DNA of 64,000 bases from Acetobacter papayae JCM 25143 (lineage in GTDB: Bacteria > Pseudomonadota > Alphaproteobacteria > Acetobacterales > Acetobacteraceae), in contig NZ_BAIN01000012.1 of the NCBI RefSeq assembly GCF_000613285.1, positions 1 to 64,000 on the forward strand, written 5' to 3'. The position numbers and the translations under genes are program-made. Position 1 is the first letter of the stretch. Every line of letters begins with the position of its first letter. This document shows positions 29,185 through 39,073 of this stretch, one piece after another. The notes below the pieces were generated by a model, which was given only the letters and a program-made list of their open reading frames with translations, had not been told where the DNA came from and made no database searches.

Positions 29185-30483
29185 ATGCATCTTGCGGAAC
29201 TCAAGGCCAAGTCTCCAGCCGACCTCTTGGCCTGCGCTGAAGACCTGAACATCGAAAACGCCTCATCCCTGCGTAAGCAGGACATGATGTTTGCCATACT
29301 GAAGACACTGGCCGACAACGACCAGGCTATCTATGGCGAGGGTACCCTCGAGATCATGCATGACGGATTCGGCTACCTGCGTGCGCCCGAATCCAACTAC
29401 CTGCCCGGCCCGGACGATATCTACATCTCCCCCACGCAGGTGCGCCGCTTCGGCCTGCGCACCGGCGATACGGTGGAAGGCCAGATTCGCGCCCCGCGCG
29501 ACGGCGAGCGTTACTTTTCAATGCTCAAGATCAACACGATCAACTTTGAATCGCCCGACGCCGTTCGCCACCGCATCAACTTCGACAACCTGACGCCCCT
29601 CTACCCCGAGCGGCGTCTGCAGATGGAAGTCGAAAGTCAGGCCACTGCCCCTGAGCCCAAAAGCGAAAAGGGCAAGAAAGGCGCGCAGAAAGACTTTACA
29701 CCGCGCGTAATCGACCTTGTCTCGCCCATCGGCATGGGTCAGCGCGCCCTGATTGTCGCACCGCCGCGCTCGGGCAAGACGGTCATGCTCCAGAGCATTG
29801 CCTCCTCCATCAGCGCCAACCACCCCGAGGTGTTCCTGATCGTTCTGCTGATCGACGAACGCCCTGAGGAAGTGACCGACATGGCGCGCTCCGTCCGGGG
29901 TGAAGTCATTTCCTCCACCTTTGACGAACCGGCCCACCGCCACGTTCAGGTGACGGAAATGGTGCTGGAAAAAGCCAAGCGTCTGGTCGAACACAAGCGC
30001 GATGTGGTGATCCTGCTGGATTCCATCACCCGTCTGGCGCGTGCCTACAACACCGTTGTGCCTTCATCGGGCAAGGTGCTGACCGGTGGTGTGGACGCCA
30101 ACGCCCTGCAGCGCCCCAAGCGCTTCTTTGGTGCGGCCCGTAACATCGAGGAAGGTGGCTCGCTCACCATCATCGCCACTGCGCTGATCGACACCGGCAG
30201 CCGCATGGATGAAGTGATTTTCGAAGAGTTCAAGGGCACCGGCAACTCCGAACTGGTGCTGGATCGCAAGCTTGCCGACAAGCGCACCTTCCCCGCGATC
30301 GACATCACCAAGAGCGGCACCCGTAAGGAAGAACTGCTGGTGGACCGCGCCACCCTGTCCAAGATGTGGGTGCTGCGCCGTATCCTTGCCCCCATGGGCA
30401 CTATGGACGCGATGGACTTCCTGCTGGACAAGCTGAAATACAGCAAGACCAACAACGACTTCTTCGAGGCCATGAACAACTAG
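29185..30483 (+). CDS. rho: Transcription termination factor Rho
   Basis: Hexameric RNA-dependent ATPase that releases RNA polymerase, 432 residues. The N-terminal domain ([16 protein letters not shown]) and cold-shock-like RNA-binding fold ([17 protein letters not shown]) precede the motor: Walker A in [15 protein letters not shown], Walker B in [16 protein letters not shown], and the Q/R loops in [20 protein letters not shown]. The ATG at 29185 gives the usual MHLAELK start; the frame stays open 63 codons upstream but that part has no family character. The 229-base leader after corA may be autoregulatory, as is known for rho in other bacteria. Confidence 0.97.
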   Translation: MHLAELKAKSPADLLACAEDLNIENASSLRKQDMMFAILKTLADNDQAIYGEGTLEIMHDGFGYLRAPESNYLPGPDDIYISPTQVRRFGLRTGDTVEGQIRAPRDGERYFSMLKINTINFESPDAVRHRINFDNLTPLYPERRLQMEVESQATAPEPKSEKGKKGAQKDFTPRVIDLVSPIGMGQRALIVAPPRSGKTVMLQSIASSISANHPEVFLIVLLIDERPEEVTDMARSVRGEVISSTFDEPAHRHVQVTEMVLEKAKRLVEHKRDVVILLDSITRLARAYNTVVPSSGKVLTGGVDANALQRPKRFFGAARNIEEGGSLTIIATALIDTGSRMDEVIFEEFKGTGNSELVLDRKLADKRTFPAIDITKSGTRKEELLVDRATLSKMWVLRRILAPMGTMDAMDFLLDKLKYSKTNNDFFEAMNN

Positions 30484-30498
30484 GCGGACAGATGGACA

Positions 30499-30545
30499 AA
30501 AAAAGCCGGCCAGAGGCCCCGATCGGGTTTTCAGCCGGCTTTTTT
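30499..30545. terminator. Bidirectional terminator between rho and tusA-like gene
   Basis: AAAAAAGCCGGC (30499-30510) pairs with GCCGGCTTTTTT (30534-30545). The A and T tails make it a terminator for both convergent genes; the minus-strand stop codon directly abuts the stem. Confidence 0.85.
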
Positions 30546-30797
30546 GCGAATGATCAGAACCATGCTGCCATCAGCATGCGCCACCTCGGAAACGATTGCA
30601 TGGCCCAGAGCGCGGACAGAACGCCCCACGTTACGATGCGGCTCCTCCCCTTTGAGGCGCACGACCAGCACGCCTTCCGGGGCCATGCTATCCAGCGCCA
30701 GGCGGGTTCGCACGAAAGTCAGGGGGCATGTATCCGCGGTGATATCCAGTTCGACAATCGCAGGAGTGCTGGGCTCATTGTCGGTCATGGTCACCAT
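30531..30797 (-). CDS. TusA-family sulfurtransferase-like protein
   Basis: Small cytoplasmic protein of 88 residues with the TusA/SirA/YeeD fold. The key cysteine is in DITADTCPLTFVRTRLALDSM; the family motif CPxP is here CPLT, so the second proline is replaced. The C-terminal part (LVVRLKGEEPHRNVGRSVRAL and GSMVLIIRKK) also fits. TusA proteins relay persulfide sulfur for tRNA thiolation, molybdenum cofactor or sulfur oxidation. The start at 30797 follows a GGGGAG sequence; a second ATG three codons later is possible. Divergent from fur. Confidence 0.8.
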   Translation of the reverse strand: MVTMTDNEPSTPAIVELDITADTCPLTFVRTRLALDSMAPEGVLVVRLKGEEPHRNVGRSVRALGHAIVSEVAHADGSMVLIIRKKAG

Positions 30798-30946
30798 TTT
30801 GCATTTCTCCCCTCTTTGCAGGCATATATACCTACCATAACGAGCATCCGGTCTAGCGCGTATCCGCGTAAAATTGGACAAACACCTTACCTTTCGGCTA
30901 CCTGAAAGACAGACGCAAGCATGACAGTACAGGCAGGTTTGGGATC

Positions 30947-31417
30947 GTGAAGGCACAAGCGGCAGAATCACGTATCGAGCAATTGTGTGTGGAACATGGC
31001 CTGAAAATGACAGGCCAACGGCGAGTGATCGCGCGCGTGCTTTCCGAAGCCGACGATCACCCCGATGTGGAAGAGCTTTACCGCCGCGCACTCAGCCTTG
31101 ATTCCCGTATTTCAGTGGCAACCGTTTACCGTACGGTGCGCCTTCTGGAAGAAAAAGGAATTCTGGAGCGCCGTGATTTCGGCGGGGGCCGCGCCCGCTA
31201 TGAAGCCACCGAGCACGGACGGCACCATTACCATCTGATTGATGTGGATAATGGCCGGGTGATCGAGTTCGAAGACCCCGAGCCCGAAGAACTCATGCGC
31301 AAAATGGCCGACCGTCTCGGTTTCGAGTTCGTTTCCCTGCGCCTTGAACTGTTCGGCAAGAAAAAGAAGCCGGCCGCGGGTGCTGCGGCACCGCACCGCA
31401 AGGGAGAGACGACATGA
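30947..31417 (+). CDS. fur: Fur-family metal-responsive regulator
   Basis: Repressor of 156 residues with an N-terminal winged helix (LKMTGQRRVIARVL, SVATVYRTVRLLEEKGIL) and the C-terminal metal and dimerisation domain (GRHHYHLIDVDNGRVIEFEDPEPE), with the His-rich metal ligands of Fur. The CXXC structural zinc motifs of enterobacterial Fur are missing, as is common in alphaproteobacteria, where this protein often responds to Mn (Mur) or is supplemented by Irr/RirA. The start is GTG. The stop overlaps the next gene's ATG by four bases. Confidence 0.9.
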   Translation: MKAQAAESRIEQLCVEHGLKMTGQRRVIARVLSEADDHPDVEELYRRALSLDSRISVATVYRTVRLLEEKGILERRDFGGGRARYEATEHGRHHYHLIDVDNGRVIEFEDPEPEELMRKMADRLGFEFVSLRLELFGKKKKPAAGAAAPHRKGETT

Positions 31418-32261
31418 GTTCCGCACGCGCCAGTGGCGGCGGCCTGTCCACACTGGATCTGGACCGTAGCAGCTTTCCCGAACTGCACGGCGGCAGCCTG
31501 AGTGTCCGTATTGCGGAAACCGATGCCGAGCGCGAAGCCGCTCAGGCGCTGCGTTACCGGGTATTTTACGAGGAAATGGGTGCGCACCCCGATGCTCAGA
31601 CCCTCCGACTCAAACGCGATATTGACGAATTCGACGCTGTTGCTGACCACCTGCTGGTGATCGACAATGCAATCGCCTCGGACGAGCGGGGCGTTGTTGG
31701 CACCTACCGTCTAGTCCAGAGCGATGCCGCTGAACGCATCGGGCGTTTTTATTCCTCCAGCGAATACGACATCACGCCGTTGCAGGATTTTCCCGGCAGG
31801 CTGCTTGAGGTCGGGCGTTCCTGCGTAGACAAAAACTATCGCGGCCGTGCCGCCATGCAGCTTCTATGGCGTGGCATTGCCTCGTATATTTTCCTGCATC
31901 GCATCGACCTGCTGTTTGGTTGTGCCAGCCTGCCCGGCACCGACCCAGACCGCATTGCCGATGAGTTGACCTATCTCTACCACAACCATCTGGCCCCTCC
32001 GGCCCTGCGTGTTAGGCTCTGGAAGATCGCCGGGTGGAAATGCTGCGTACCGACCCGCATACCCTGAATGTGCGCAAATGCCTTGTTGGGCTTCCCCCTC
32101 TTATCAAAGGGTATTTGCGTCTGGGGGGTTATATTGGTGATGGTGCGGTAATCGACCCCCAGTTCAACACCACGGACGTAGCCATTCTGGTAAAGAGCGA
32201 ACTTCTGGCGGACAAATATTACCGCCATTATGAACGCCGCCTGCGCGACGCACTGGACTGA
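31414..32261 (+). CDS. olsB: L-ornithine N-alpha-acyltransferase-like protein OlsB (frameshifted near 32015)
   Basis: GNAT-fold acyltransferase, 282 residues when repaired. ALRYRVFYEEMGAHPD with DEFDAVADHLLVID and LLEVGRSCVDKNYRGRAAM are the hallmarks of the OlsB/haemolysin-like family that adds a 3-hydroxyacyl chain to ornithine, the first step to phosphorus-free ornithine lipids. The frame breaks where TTAGGCTCT should read TTAGGGCTCT (32015-32016); the restored C-terminus has RRVEMLRTDPHTLNVR and GYIGDGAVIDPQFNTTDV. It is translationally coupled to fur. The partner OlsA acyltransferase is not adjacent. Confidence 0.8.
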
Positions 32262-32351
32262 AGTGCCACAGGGGCGGCGAATCGTGCCTTACGCCGCCCC
32301 TGACCATTACTCTTTGCGCACGGCCCTTTTATCTACAGGCGACTTTTATCC

Positions 32352-33992
32352 ATGCGTCTGCCGAGGTTTTTCCTCCCGCCGTCCGTAAGGACCTGTTTTA
32401 CCCCTACCTCCCTGCGTTTTACAGGCCGTATGCTGGGCTTGGGCGTGCTTGCCGCACTGGCTCTGCCACCAGTGCATTTCCTGCCTGTTTTGCTGTTCAG
32501 TTTTGGCCTACTGGGTAAAACGCTCAATACAGCGACAAGCTGGAAGCGCGCCGCGTGGGCGGGTGGCCTGTTCGGCTTTGGCTTTTACGCTGCCGGGCTG
32601 TACTGGCTCATTCATGCCGTGCTGATCCGTGCTGACGAATTTTGGTGGTTCGTACCCTTCCCCTCATTGGGATGCGCCCTGATTCTGGCTCCCACAGCAG
32701 CAGCACCCGCAGCGCTCAGCCTGCTCGCCCCGCCGGGTGTCAGGCGGCTTGGCGCCTTTGCCGCCCTGTGGACACTGGCGGATATGAGCCGCAGTTTCCT
32801 GTTCAGTGGTTTCACATGGAACGCTCTGGGCAGTTGTCTGGCCATCCCCGGCGTGGTGGGGGATATCCTGATCCAGCCTGCCGCATGGGTAGGCGAAGAC
32901 GGGCTGACCCTGTGCCTTGTCCTGCTCAGCACACTAGCGGGCGTTGCCTGCCTGCGTGGTAGCCTCCTGTCACCCCGTATCCATGCATTGATTCTGGGTG
33001 GTGGTGCCGCTGCCGTGTTGGTCTGGGCCATGGTGGGGGCCGTACGTTTCTACACCGTCACCCCAAGTGGAGAAGAAGGGCCGATTGCCGTGATCGCGCA
33101 GGGCAATGTGCCGGAAACCGAAAAGGTCGGCCGCCTGAACCCGCGCGATATTTTCCTGCGTTATCTGCGCCTGACCCATGACGGCGTGCAGCAGGCGCTC
33201 GCCCTTGATCACCGCCCCCCCGCCCCTGAAAACCCGGCCGATGCGGAACCGGAAAATACTGGCAGGCCGATTGTCTTCCTGTGGCCTGAAACATCCTTCC
33301 CCGGTTACGATCTGCTACAGGACAGCCCGCAGGCCCGTGCGATCATCATGCGTTGGGGGAGTGGTGCCGAAGCCGGGCTGATTGGTGCACTGCGTGTGGA
33401 TGAGCAGGGCCGATACCGCAATGCCATGCTGGCCCTCGCCCCCGATGGCACTGTGGAAGATTTTTACGACAAGGCACGGCTTGTGCCGTTTGGTGAATAC
33501 CAGCCGCCTTTCATCCCTCTTCAGATCGTACCGCAAGGCGGTATGGCCTCAGGCCCCGGCCCCCGCACCCTGCACCTGCGTGGCCTCCCCCCTGTCGGGC
33601 CGCTGATCTGCTACGAGGTGATCTTTTCAGGGGACGTGACAGACCACCATGACCGCCCCCGCTGGCTGGCCAATATCACCAATGATGCGTGGTTTGGAAA
33701 TAGTGCCGGACCACGGCAGCACCTGGCCTCAGTCCGACTACGGGCTGTTGAAGAAGGTCTGCCGATTGCACGCGCCGCCAATACCGGTATTTCCGCCGTT
33801 TATGACGGGCGGGGTCACCTGCTGCACAGTCTGGGCTGGAACCGCACCGCAGCCTTCGCTGTGCCACTCCCTGCCCCTCTGCCCGCTACGCTTTTTGGCC
33901 TGTATGGCCAGACCATTCCCCTAAGTGCGTGCATTATACTGCTCGTTGTCTGTATCAGTCGTATCAGAAACCGCAAAAAAAGCGCTAAATGA
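32352..33992 (+). CDS. lnt: Apolipoprotein N-acyltransferase
   Basis: Inner-membrane enzyme adding the third acyl chain to lipoproteins, 546 residues. About seven N-terminal membrane spans (first LGLGVLAALALPPVHFLPVL) precede a periplasmic nitrilase domain with the full Glu-Lys-Cys triad: Glu in FLWPETSFPGYD, Lys in FYDKARLVPFGEY, and Cys in GPLICYEVIFSGD. A last hydrophobic segment is at the C-terminus. Codon 1 is the ATG at 32352 with AGGCGA upstream. Often followed by an XRE regulator in alphaproteobacteria, as here. Confidence 0.95.
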   Translation: MRLPRFFLPPSVRTCFTPTSLRFTGRMLGLGVLAALALPPVHFLPVLLFSFGLLGKTLNTATSWKRAAWAGGLFGFGFYAAGLYWLIHAVLIRADEFWWFVPFPSLGCALILAPTAAAPAALSLLAPPGVRRLGAFAALWTLADMSRSFLFSGFTWNALGSCLAIPGVVGDILIQPAAWVGEDGLTLCLVLLSTLAGVACLRGSLLSPRIHALILGGGAAAVLVWAMVGAVRFYTVTPSGEEGPIAVIAQGNVPETEKVGRLNPRDIFLRYLRLTHDGVQQALALDHRPPAPENPADAEPENTGRPIVFLWPETSFPGYDLLQDSPQARAIIMRWGSGAEAGLIGALRVDEQGRYRNAMLALAPDGTVEDFYDKARLVPFGEYQPPFIPLQIVPQGGMASGPGPRTLHLRGLPPVGPLICYEVIFSGDVTDHHDRPRWLANITNDAWFGNSAGPRQHLASVRLRAVEEGLPIARAANTGISAVYDGRGHLLHSLGWNRTAAFAVPLPAPLPATLFGLYGQTIPLSACIILLVVCISRIRNRKKSAK

Positions 33993-34160
33993 ACAGAAAT
34001 TCGAGAATTTCTTTTATTCCAGCGACGTTATTACCAATCCTTCATCTTCCTTGCTGTAACTTGCGCTGGCGGTGGTCGTGATTTCATCTATAAACAGCTT
34101 TATCGTGAAAATTGTGACCTTCCCTTCGTCACCTGTTCCTCAGAGGGAAACGTTTCCATC

Positions 34161-34667
34161 GTGACCGCAGTCGACAAAATTACGACACGCAGTGTCACAC
34201 CCACGTTACAATCAGGCGGGATTGATCTTCATGTGGGCAGCCGCATCCGGCTGCGCCGAACCCAGCTTGGCCTGTCCCAGGAAAAACTGGGCGAGGCACT
34301 CGGCATCACATTCCAGCAGATTCAGAAATATGAACGCGGGGCCAACCGTGTCGGGGCTTCGCGCCTGTACCATATCGCCAGCATCCTTGATGTGCCGATC
34401 AGCTTCTTTTTTGATGACATGGGTAGCGGGCGGCAGACCTTCAGCCACACGCCATCGCACCCTGCCATGGAAGTTGCAGACCAGCGGCCCCCGTTCAACA
34501 AGGCCCAGCAATCCGCAGCCTGCACCGGCTCGGAAGATCAGGCTCTGCTCTCACGCAAGGAAACACTGGAACTGGTCCGCGCCTATTACCGAATTCCGCA
34601 GCCTGCCCTGCGCAAGAAAATCCTCGATCTGATCACATCCATGAGCGACGAAACATCCGCAGAGTAA
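34161..34667 (+). CDS. XRE-family HTH transcriptional regulator
   Basis: Regulator of 168 residues. The Cro/CI-type helix-turn-helix occupies about residues 24-80 (VGSRIRLRRTQLGLSQEKL, ITFQQIQKYERGANRVGASR). A C-terminal tail follows with LVRAYYRIPQPALRKKILDL. This arrangement and the YERG-NR motif match a conserved alphaproteobacterial family that includes PraR-like proteins; its target genes are not evident here. It starts at a GTG and sits 168 bases after lnt. The intervening AT-rich gap probably holds its promoter. Confidence 0.85.
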   Translation: MTAVDKITTRSVTPTLQSGGIDLHVGSRIRLRRTQLGLSQEKLGEALGITFQQIQKYERGANRVGASRLYHIASILDVPISFFFDDMGSGRQTFSHTPSHPAMEVADQRPPFNKAQQSAACTGSEDQALLSRKETLELVRAYYRIPQPALRKKILDLITSMSDETSAE

Positions 34668-34692
34668 AGCGTCGCTTCTGCCCATAAAAAAA

Positions 34693-34719
34693 GCGCGGGA
34701 AGGTTTAACCTTCCCGCGC
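34693..34719 (-). terminator. Terminator of the DUF2076 gene
   Basis: GCGCGGGAAGGTT and AACCTTCCCGCGC form a near-perfect hairpin, followed on the minus strand by seven T. It lies between convergent genes and may also stop the XRE transcript. Confidence 0.85.
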
Positions 34720-34745
34720 CGTAAAGACCTCAGGGATCGATACGT

Positions 34746-35489
34746 TCAGAAGCTCTGGTCGTCTCCGCCCCAGTCACCGCCGGAATCCCCCCAGCTATCG
34801 CCCCCAGCGCTGAAATCCTGATCAGCCGTTGTACCAGCCCCACCAAACGGGTCCGAATTATCACCATAGTTGTTGATGATGGTCTCGCTACCCGGCGCCA
34901 CGCCGCTGCCAAAACCCGAGCCCCCCATATCATGATGCCCGCTGAACAGGCCTGTCAGCGCATTGGCTGCCAGCATGCCACCGGCAACGCCGGTCGCGGT
35001 TGTAAGCGCACTGCCAAGAAAACCAGAGCCGCCCTGAAACATGCTGGGGCGTGCGCCATACGGCATGGACTGGGCCTGCATCGGCGGGGGCATCTGCTGG
35101 GCCGCACCACCCCAACCCGGCGGGGGCGCTGCCTGCGGCTGGGCAGACTGCCCACCACCGAACAGCCCACCCAGAAAACCACCAGATTTCTGGGGAGCAG
35201 ACTGCTGTGCCGCCTGCAAAGCCTGCTGGGCCTGCTGCAACTGGGCCTGAAGCTGCTGGATCCGATTCTGGGCCTGCACCAGCGCCACTTCCTGCACAAC
35301 CGCCATCTGGGTTACGCGGTACCGTGCTTCAGGATATTTCTGGAATTCCTGAGCAATAAGCTGGTCGGCCTGCATATCTACTGCGGGCAGGTTGGGCTGT
35401 GTGCCGGGCACGCTGGCAAAGCCACCCTGCGATGCACCACCCACACGGGCAAAGAATTTCTCGATAAGATCGCGTTCTTCGTTGGTCAT
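34746..35489 (-). CDS. DUF2076 domain-containing protein
   Basis: Protein of 247 residues beginning MTNEERDLIEKFFARVGGA, the typical start of DUF2076 proteins. A helical, Gln/Ala-rich segment (ALVQAQNRIQQLQAQLQQAQ, about residues 70-105) is followed by a Gly/Pro-rich linker (GGFLGGLFGGGQ), a short hydrophobic part (GSALTTATGVAGGMLAANAL) and an acidic, Gly/Asp-rich tail ending in DDQSF. The start at 35489 has AAGGGATGGA upstream; the longer open frame is not supported. The family's function is unknown; members are thought to be envelope-associated. Divergent from glyQ, with a 286-base gap that shows no other gene. Confidence 0.82.
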   Translation of the reverse strand: MTNEERDLIEKFFARVGGASQGGFASVPGTQPNLPAVDMQADQLIAQEFQKYPEARYRVTQMAVVQEVALVQAQNRIQQLQAQLQQAQQALQAAQQSAPQKSGGFLGGLFGGGQSAQPQAAPPPGWGGAAQQMPPPMQAQSMPYGARPSMFQGGSGFLGSALTTATGVAGGMLAANALTGLFSGHHDMGGSGFGSGVAPGSETIINNYGDNSDPFGGAGTTADQDFSAGGDSWGDSGGDWGGDDQSF

Positions 35490-35775
35490 TCCATCCCTTC
35501 CTGCCCTTGCGGGCGTCCGATCCCGGCCCTGCCATAGGGGGTTTTGCATGATGCAGCCCCCTATCAGGACATTTGATAGCGGGTCACTCTGGCCAAGATG
35601 TGGCAAGGACACAACCCCGTTACAAGGGCCATAAGCCCCCCAACGCCACGGGTTCTCTTCCGGTTCCGGCGCGGGGCCTGTATGGTGGCCACCACATAGA
35701 CCCCAAGCCAGACCCGCCCGGCGGGAACGGCCATGGGGAATGACCCAGTCACCCTTGCGGAGTTTCATCCTGACC

Positions 35776-36660
35776 ATGGTTCCGGCGCCTCCCCGCCCTT
35801 CAGAGCGACCTCTCTCCTTTCAGGACCTGATCCTGACCCTGCACCAGTTCTGGTCTGCGCAGGGATGCGCCATTCTTCAGCCGTATGATACCGAGGTGGG
35901 CGCAGGTACACTGGCCCCCCACACCACCCTGCGGGCTCTGGGCGACAAGCCGTGGCGCGCGGCCTATGTGCAGCCCTGCCGCCGCCCGTCAGACGGACGC
36001 TACGGTGAAAACCCCAATCGCCTGCAGCATTATTACCAGTATCAGGTACTGCTCAAACCCACCCCCGAAGAAAGCCAGAAGCTGCTGCTCGACAGCTACC
36101 GCGCCATTGGTATCGACCCCGACCGACACGATATCCGCTTTGTTGAAGATGACTGGGAAAACCCGACCATCGGTGCATGGGGGCTGGGTTGGGAAGTCTG
36201 GTGCGATGGCATGGAAGTCACCCAGTTCACCTATTTCCAGCAGGTGGGCGGTATTCCGGTAACCGTGCCCTCAACCGAACTGACCTACGGGCTGGAACGT
36301 CTGGCCATGTATGTTCAGGGCGTTGAAAACGTCTATGACCTCGATTTCAACGGCGCTGGCCTGACTTATGGCGATGTTTTCCTGCGCGCCGAAAAAGATT
36401 ATTCACGCCATAACTTTGAACTGGCCAACACAGACCTGCTGTTCCGCCACTTTGCGGATGCGGAAAAGGAAAGCGTGGCTCTGGCCGAAGCCGGTGTGGC
36501 CCAGCCCGCTTATGACCAGTGCCTGAAAGCCAGCCATCTGTTCAACCTGCTTGATGCCCGTGGCGTCATCAGCGTGAGCGAACGCGCCTCCTATATCGGT
36601 CGCGTGCGTACTCTGGCGAAACTGTGCTGCGAAACCTGGCTGGCTGGCGAGGACAAATAA
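35776..36660 (+). CDS. glyQ: Glycyl-tRNA synthetase alpha subunit
   Basis: Catalytic subunit of the bacterial alpha2beta2 glycyl-tRNA synthetase, 294 residues. [55 protein letters not shown] and [18 protein letters not shown] are class II motif regions conserved in GlyQ. An in-frame start at 35740 would add 12 residues without family similarity. It is followed after four bases by glyS; the two are translated together. Confidence 0.96.
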   Translation: MVPAPPRPSERPLSFQDLILTLHQFWSAQGCAILQPYDTEVGAGTLAPHTTLRALGDKPWRAAYVQPCRRPSDGRYGENPNRLQHYYQYQVLLKPTPEESQKLLLDSYRAIGIDPDRHDIRFVEDDWENPTIGAWGLGWEVWCDGMEVTQFTYFQQVGGIPVTVPSTELTYGLERLAMYVQGVENVYDLDFNGAGLTYGDVFLRAEKDYSRHNFELANTDLLFRHFADAEKESVALAEAGVAQPAYDQCLKASHLFNLLDARGVISVSERASYIGRVRTLAKLCCETWLAGEDK

Positions 36661-36664
36661 CACC

Positions 36665-38725
36665 ATGCCCGAATTGCTGATTGAACTGTTTTCAGAAGAA
36701 ATTCCCGCGCGCATGCAGCAGCAGGCCGGTGAAACCCTGCTGAACGCGCTGGCCGATGCGCTGGCTCCCCTCGCCCCATCAGACCTGCGCGCCTATACCG
36801 GCCCGCGCCGTATCGCCGCCACGCTGAACGTGGCCGAACAGGTGCCCGGTTGCCTTGTCAGCGAACGCGGCCCACGTGAAGGCGCTCCCGACAAGGCGCT
36901 GGAAGGCTTTACGCGCAAACACGGTGTCACACGGGACGCGCTGGTTCTGCGCGATGGTTTCTGGCTGCTGGAACGCGATGAACCCGCGATAGACGCAGCA
37001 ACCCAAATCGCAACCGTGCTGCCTGACCTGCTGCGCCGTTTCCCATGGCCCAAATCCATGCGCTGGGGACAGGGCAGCAGCTTTACTTGGGTGCGCCCCC
37101 TACGCCGTATCCTGTGCCTGCTGGACGGTGCGGTCGTACCGGTCTCGCTCGCTCAGGGGCAGGATAACGGCCACGGCCTGCAAAGCGCCAACCTGACCGA
37201 AGGCCACCGCTTCATGGCCCCTGATACGATCACGGTCAGCAACGCCACGCAATGGAAGGATAGCCTGTTCCAGAGCCGCGTGATGGTGGAAGCGCAAGAC
37301 CGCCGTGAGGCCATTGCAACCGGACTGGAGCAACTCGCCACCGCCGAAGGTCTGCGGATCGTGCCTGATACCGGGCTGGTGGATGAAGTCGCCGGGCTGG
37401 TGGAATGGCCGGTGCCTATGCTGGGCCGGATTGACGAACAGTTCATGGAACTGCCGCCCGAGGTCATGCAGGTCTCCATGCGCGTCAACCAACGCTACTT
37501 CGCCCTGCGCGATTCCGATGGTGCCGCAGCCCCACGCTTTGCTTTTGTAGCCAATATCATCCCCGCCGATGATGGTGCGCTGATTGTCGCGGGTAACGAG
37601 CGCGTGCTGCGCGCCCGTTTTGCCGATGCTCGCCATTTCTGGGATCTGGACCGCAAGCACACGCTCGCCTCACGCCTGCCTGCGCTGGACAACGTAACCT
37701 TCCACGCCAAGCTGGGCTCGCTGGGTGAGCGCGCCCGCCGCATTGCCCGTCTGGCGGGGCTGCTGGCAGGTATGACAGGTGCCCCGGTCGAAGCCTGTGA
37801 ACGCGCCGCCCTTTTGTGCAAAACCGACCTGACAACCGGCATGGTAGGCGAGTTCCCCGAACTACAGGGCGTCATGGGCGGCTATTATGCCCGTCACGAT
37901 GGCGAGGCGGACAGCGTGGCGCAGGCCATTAGCGAGCATTACACCCCCAAAGGACCGGGCGATAACGTACCCACCGCCCCGGTTTCCGTGGTGGTTGGCC
38001 TTGCCGACCGGATCGACATGCTGTGCGCGTTTTTTGCAGCGGGTGAAAAACCCTCAGGCTCGGGCGATCCCTTCGGTCTGCGGCGCGCCGCACTGGGGAT
38101 TATCCGCCTGATCCGTGAAAATACCCTGCGGCTTGATCTTGTCCGCCTGTTCACTTTTGCTGCGGAAGCCCTGCCGGACTCCCTGCGCAATGCACCTGAC
38201 CTTGACCTGCTGCCACAGTTCATTGCCGAACGCCTGCGTGTGCAGCTTCGTTCCGAGGGTGCACGCCATGACTGTCTGGCAGCCATTTCCGTAGACAATA
38301 CGGATACCGATATTGTGCGCCTGCTGGCCCGCGCAGGTGCCCTGCAAGCCATGCTGGAAACGGAAGACGGCCAGAACCTGCTGACCGCCACCCGCCGCGC
38401 CGCCAATATTCTGCGGATAGAAGACAAAAAAGACGGCCCGCATGAAGGCACGCCGGATGCAGCACTGTTTGAGCAGCCCGAAGAACATGCCCTGTTCAAC
38501 ACGCTGGAAAAGGTGGAACCCGCCGTGGAAGCGGCTTTTGCGAAGGAGCTGTTTACCGATGCCATGCGCGAGGCCGCAAGCCTGCGCCAGTCTCTGGACA
38601 GCTTTTTCGAACAGGTAACGGTCAATGCGCCCGAACCGGCCCTGCGCCTGAACCGGCTGAAACTGCTCTCGCGCCTTGTGCGTATGATGCGGCTGATTGC
38701 CGATTTCAGCCAGATCGAAAGCTGA
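36665..38725 (+). CDS. glyS: Glycyl-tRNA synthetase beta subunit
   Basis: tRNA-binding subunit of glycyl-tRNA synthetase, 686 residues, the family length. It begins with the diagnostic MPELLIELFSEEIPARM and contains FPWPKSMRWG, the HD-type region HAKLGSLGERARRIARLAG, and PFGLRRAALGIIRLI near residue 465. It ends in an anticodon-binding helical domain. Frame intact throughout. Confidence 0.97.
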   Translation: MPELLIELFSEEIPARMQQQAGETLLNALADALAPLAPSDLRAYTGPRRIAATLNVAEQVPGCLVSERGPREGAPDKALEGFTRKHGVTRDALVLRDGFWLLERDEPAIDAATQIATVLPDLLRRFPWPKSMRWGQGSSFTWVRPLRRILCLLDGAVVPVSLAQGQDNGHGLQSANLTEGHRFMAPDTITVSNATQWKDSLFQSRVMVEAQDRREAIATGLEQLATAEGLRIVPDTGLVDEVAGLVEWPVPMLGRIDEQFMELPPEVMQVSMRVNQRYFALRDSDGAAAPRFAFVANIIPADDGALIVAGNERVLRARFADARHFWDLDRKHTLASRLPALDNVTFHAKLGSLGERARRIARLAGLLAGMTGAPVEACERAALLCKTDLTTGMVGEFPELQGVMGGYYARHDGEADSVAQAISEHYTPKGPGDNVPTAPVSVVVGLADRIDMLCAFFAAGEKPSGSGDPFGLRRAALGIIRLIRENTLRLDLVRLFTFAAEALPDSLRNAPDLDLLPQFIAERLRVQLRSEGARHDCLAAISVDNTDTDIVRLLARAGALQAMLETEDGQNLLTATRRAANILRIEDKKDGPHEGTPDAALFEQPEEHALFNTLEKVEPAVEAAFAKELFTDAMREAASLRQSLDSFFEQVTVNAPEPALRLNRLKLLSRLVRMMRLIADFSQIES

Positions 38726-38735
38726 AAAAACCTTG

Positions 38736-38767
38736 TGGCCAGCCCGGTTATGCACCGGTGCTGGCCA
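38736..38767 (-). terminator. Terminator after the DUF1328 gene
   Basis: TGGCCAGC (38736-38743) with GCTGGCCA (38760-38767), extended inward by CCGGT/ACCGG, gives about 13 base pairs with one bulge. Five bases further on the minus strand a run of six T follows. It separates the convergent glyS and DUF1328 genes. Confidence 0.65.
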
Positions 38768-38776
38768 TATGCTCTG

Positions 38777-38938
38777 TCAGCCTCGCCCGAAAAAGAGACT
38801 GATGATCAGAAGCACAACAAAAACAAATAGCAAAACCCGAACGATTTCCGAAAAGCCCGCCGCCATGTCGTGAAAACCGAACAGCGAAGCAATGAGCGCG
38901 CAAATCAGAAAAATCAGTATCCAGCGTACCAGAACCAT
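38777..38938 (-). CDS. DUF1328 family small membrane protein
   Basis: Peptide of 53 residues with two membrane segments (VRWILIFLICALIASLFGF and IVRVLLFVFVVLLIISLFF) separated by HDMAAGFSEI, the pattern of the DUF1328/YtjA family. The start at 38938 is preceded by GGAGACAGG. These tiny proteins are widespread and often stress-induced, but their role is not known. Confidence 0.85.
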   Translation of the reverse strand: MVLVRWILIFLICALIASLFGFHDMAAGFSEIVRVLLFVFVVLLIISLFFGRG

Positions 38939-39073
38939 GGCCTGTCTCCGCGCTTTTCCCTGCCGCTCTTTCACGGCTGGAAAATCGTTTAACCGCCTGT
39001 TTTAACGCTGGAAGCGGCCTTTGGTTCAGTGCCGCCCGTATTTAATCATCTAGCCCGCTCTGGGCTTGCGGTA

